NCBI GenBank assembly: GCA_938034715.1
Contig: CALHMM010000021.1
Span: 1-5,716 of the forward strand
Origin: Minisyncoccota bacterium
GTDB lineage: Bacteria; Patescibacteriota; Minisyncoccia; Moranbacterales; GCA-2747515
Reading direction: 5' to 3'
Length of the DNA stretch: 5,716 nt
Shown: positions 5,112-5,716 of the stretch, in pieces
How the letters are laid out: the number at the start of each line of letters is the position of its first letter
Position numbering within the stretch: position 1 is the first letter of the stretch
Position numbers and translations under genes: made by a program
Notes under the pieces: model-generated
Told to the model about the DNA's origin: nothing
The model's database searches: none
The model's input: only the letters and a program-made list of their open reading frames with translations

Positions 5112-5716
5112 CTAGTGATGGCAAATTTTATCAATGCTCCTACGCAGACTCTCTGCGTTTAAGCCAGCTTCAGTGAGGACTTCCTCACGCGTGCCATGTT
5201 CAATAAATCGATCAGGCAATCCAAAATTCTTCACGAAAACATCAAGGCGGTTGTTGCAAACAAATTCATTAACAGCACTGCCAGCACTCCCCAGAACACA
5301 CGCATCCTCTACAGTAATAAAAATATCATGATTTTTTGCAAGTTTTTTAAGCATCAATTCATCTAATGGCTTTACAAAACGCATATTGACAAGTGTTACG
5401 TCAAGTTCGCGTGCAAATTCAGCGCACACGCAAACCATCGCACCCCACGCTAAAATAGCCACCTTCTTCCCTTTATGGATAATCTTCCCTTTGCCGATCG
5501 TCAGGACATCAGATTTACTTACTACCTCAACGCCTATCCCTTTTCCACGAGGATACCGTACAGCAGCTGGTCCCTCATGTCGATATGCAGTCATAAGCAT
5601 ATGCGAGCATTCATCTTCATCAGCAGGAGCCATCACAATCATATTTGGCAAAGTCCGCAAATATGCAAAATCAAAACTCCCTGCATGAGTTGCTCCATCC
5701 GGACCAACCACGCCTG
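5112..5716 (-). CDS. dxs: Dxs, 1-deoxy-D-xylulose-5-phosphate synthase (C-terminal fragment)
   Basis: The last 200 residues of the thiamine-diphosphate enzyme that condenses pyruvate and glyceraldehyde 3-phosphate, the first step of the cytoplasmic MEP isoprenoid pathway. The frame is open to the window edge, so the true start lies outside; the GTG at 5711 is an internal valine in GVVGPDG. The fragment covers the end of the second transketolase domain: PDGATH with D6 and H10 (E. coli D427 and H431) and AVRYPRG with R56 (E. coli R478, substrate binding). The C-terminal domain follows, with VNMRFVKPLDE, TVEDACVLGSAGSAVNE and GLPDRFIEHGTREE. Length from the PDG aspartate to the end is almost equal to E. 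coli Dxs, so the C-terminus is complete. Motif wording is close to beta/gamma-proteobacterial Dxs. The stop is TAG. It points the same way as msrAB, 139 bp upstream of it, but msrAB has its own promoter. No clear terminator was found after dxs. Confidence 0.96.
   Translation of the reverse strand, partial: GVVGPDGATHAGSFDFAYLRTLPNMIVMAPADEDECSHMLMTAYRHEGPAAVRYPRGKGIGVEVVSKSDVLTIGKGKIIHKGKKVAILAWGAMVCVCAEFARELDVTLVNMRFVKPLDELMLKKLAKNHDIFITVEDACVLGSAGSAVNEFVCNNRLDVFVKNFGLPDRFIEHGTREEVLTEAGLNAESLRRSIDKICHH

Noticed and set aside
5386..5688. 100-codon open frame on the plus strand.
   Set aside because: Antisense to dxs, low-complexity composition, no motif; a shadow of a conserved gene.
1..5716. 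Possible TGA reassignment: none of the seven visible stops is TGA (three TAA, four TAG).
   Set aside because: No in-frame TGA is found inside any gene, all proteins read at expected lengths apart from SufD, and seven stops are too few; the standard code suffices.

Overview
The window holds a bacterial housekeeping and stress segment with seven protein-coding genes, two of them cut by the window edges. Genes are tightly packed: the longest gene-free stretches are 129 bp (745-873) and 139 bp (4973-5111). The DNA is AT-rich and the standard genetic code reads through every gene. The lineage cannot be fixed from sequence alone. A very short SufD, weak or absent Shine-Dalgarno sequences and an AT-rich genome would suit a reduced-genome lineage such as Patescibacteria/CPR (for example Peregrinibacteria-like groups), but the Dxs fragment reads like a proteobacterial enzyme. 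This placement is low-confidence inference.

Left part (1-2902): an Fe-S cluster assembly (SUF) locus. The 3' end of sufC (ATPase) is followed by a Nudix hydrolase gene on the opposite strand, then sufB and a short sufD on the plus strand. The SUF genes are therefore interrupted by an antisense gene. sufB starts from a divergent intergenic region that holds a plausible sigma-70 promoter and a perfect 14-bp palindrome just downstream of its -10 box. SufB, SufC and SufD would form the SufBC2D scaffold complex. The SufB residues implicated in cluster assembly (C378 and the EHE triplet 405-407) and the partner histidine in SufD (H137) are all present. No cysteine desulfurase (SufS) or SufE/SufU gene is visible.

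Middle part (2903-5016): a convergent hairpin terminator separates sufD from a minus-strand gene pair. The upstream gene of the pair is a membrane-anchored MsrA-MsrB fusion (methionine sulfoxide reductase). The downstream one is an integral-membrane di-iron hydroxylase of the sterol desaturase/fatty acid hydroxylase superfamily. The two are 8-11 bp apart and are probably co-transcribed from a near-consensus promoter at 4988-5016.

Right edge (5112-5716): the C-terminal third of dxs, which encodes the first enzyme of the MEP isoprenoid pathway, on the minus strand and continuing beyond the window.

Nothing here amounts to an undescribed system. The points most worth a second look are the miniature SufD, the suf locus split by a Nudix gene with a palindromic candidate operator, the MsrAB fusion with only four cysteines, and -10-like hexamers at a nearly constant short distance from several start codons.
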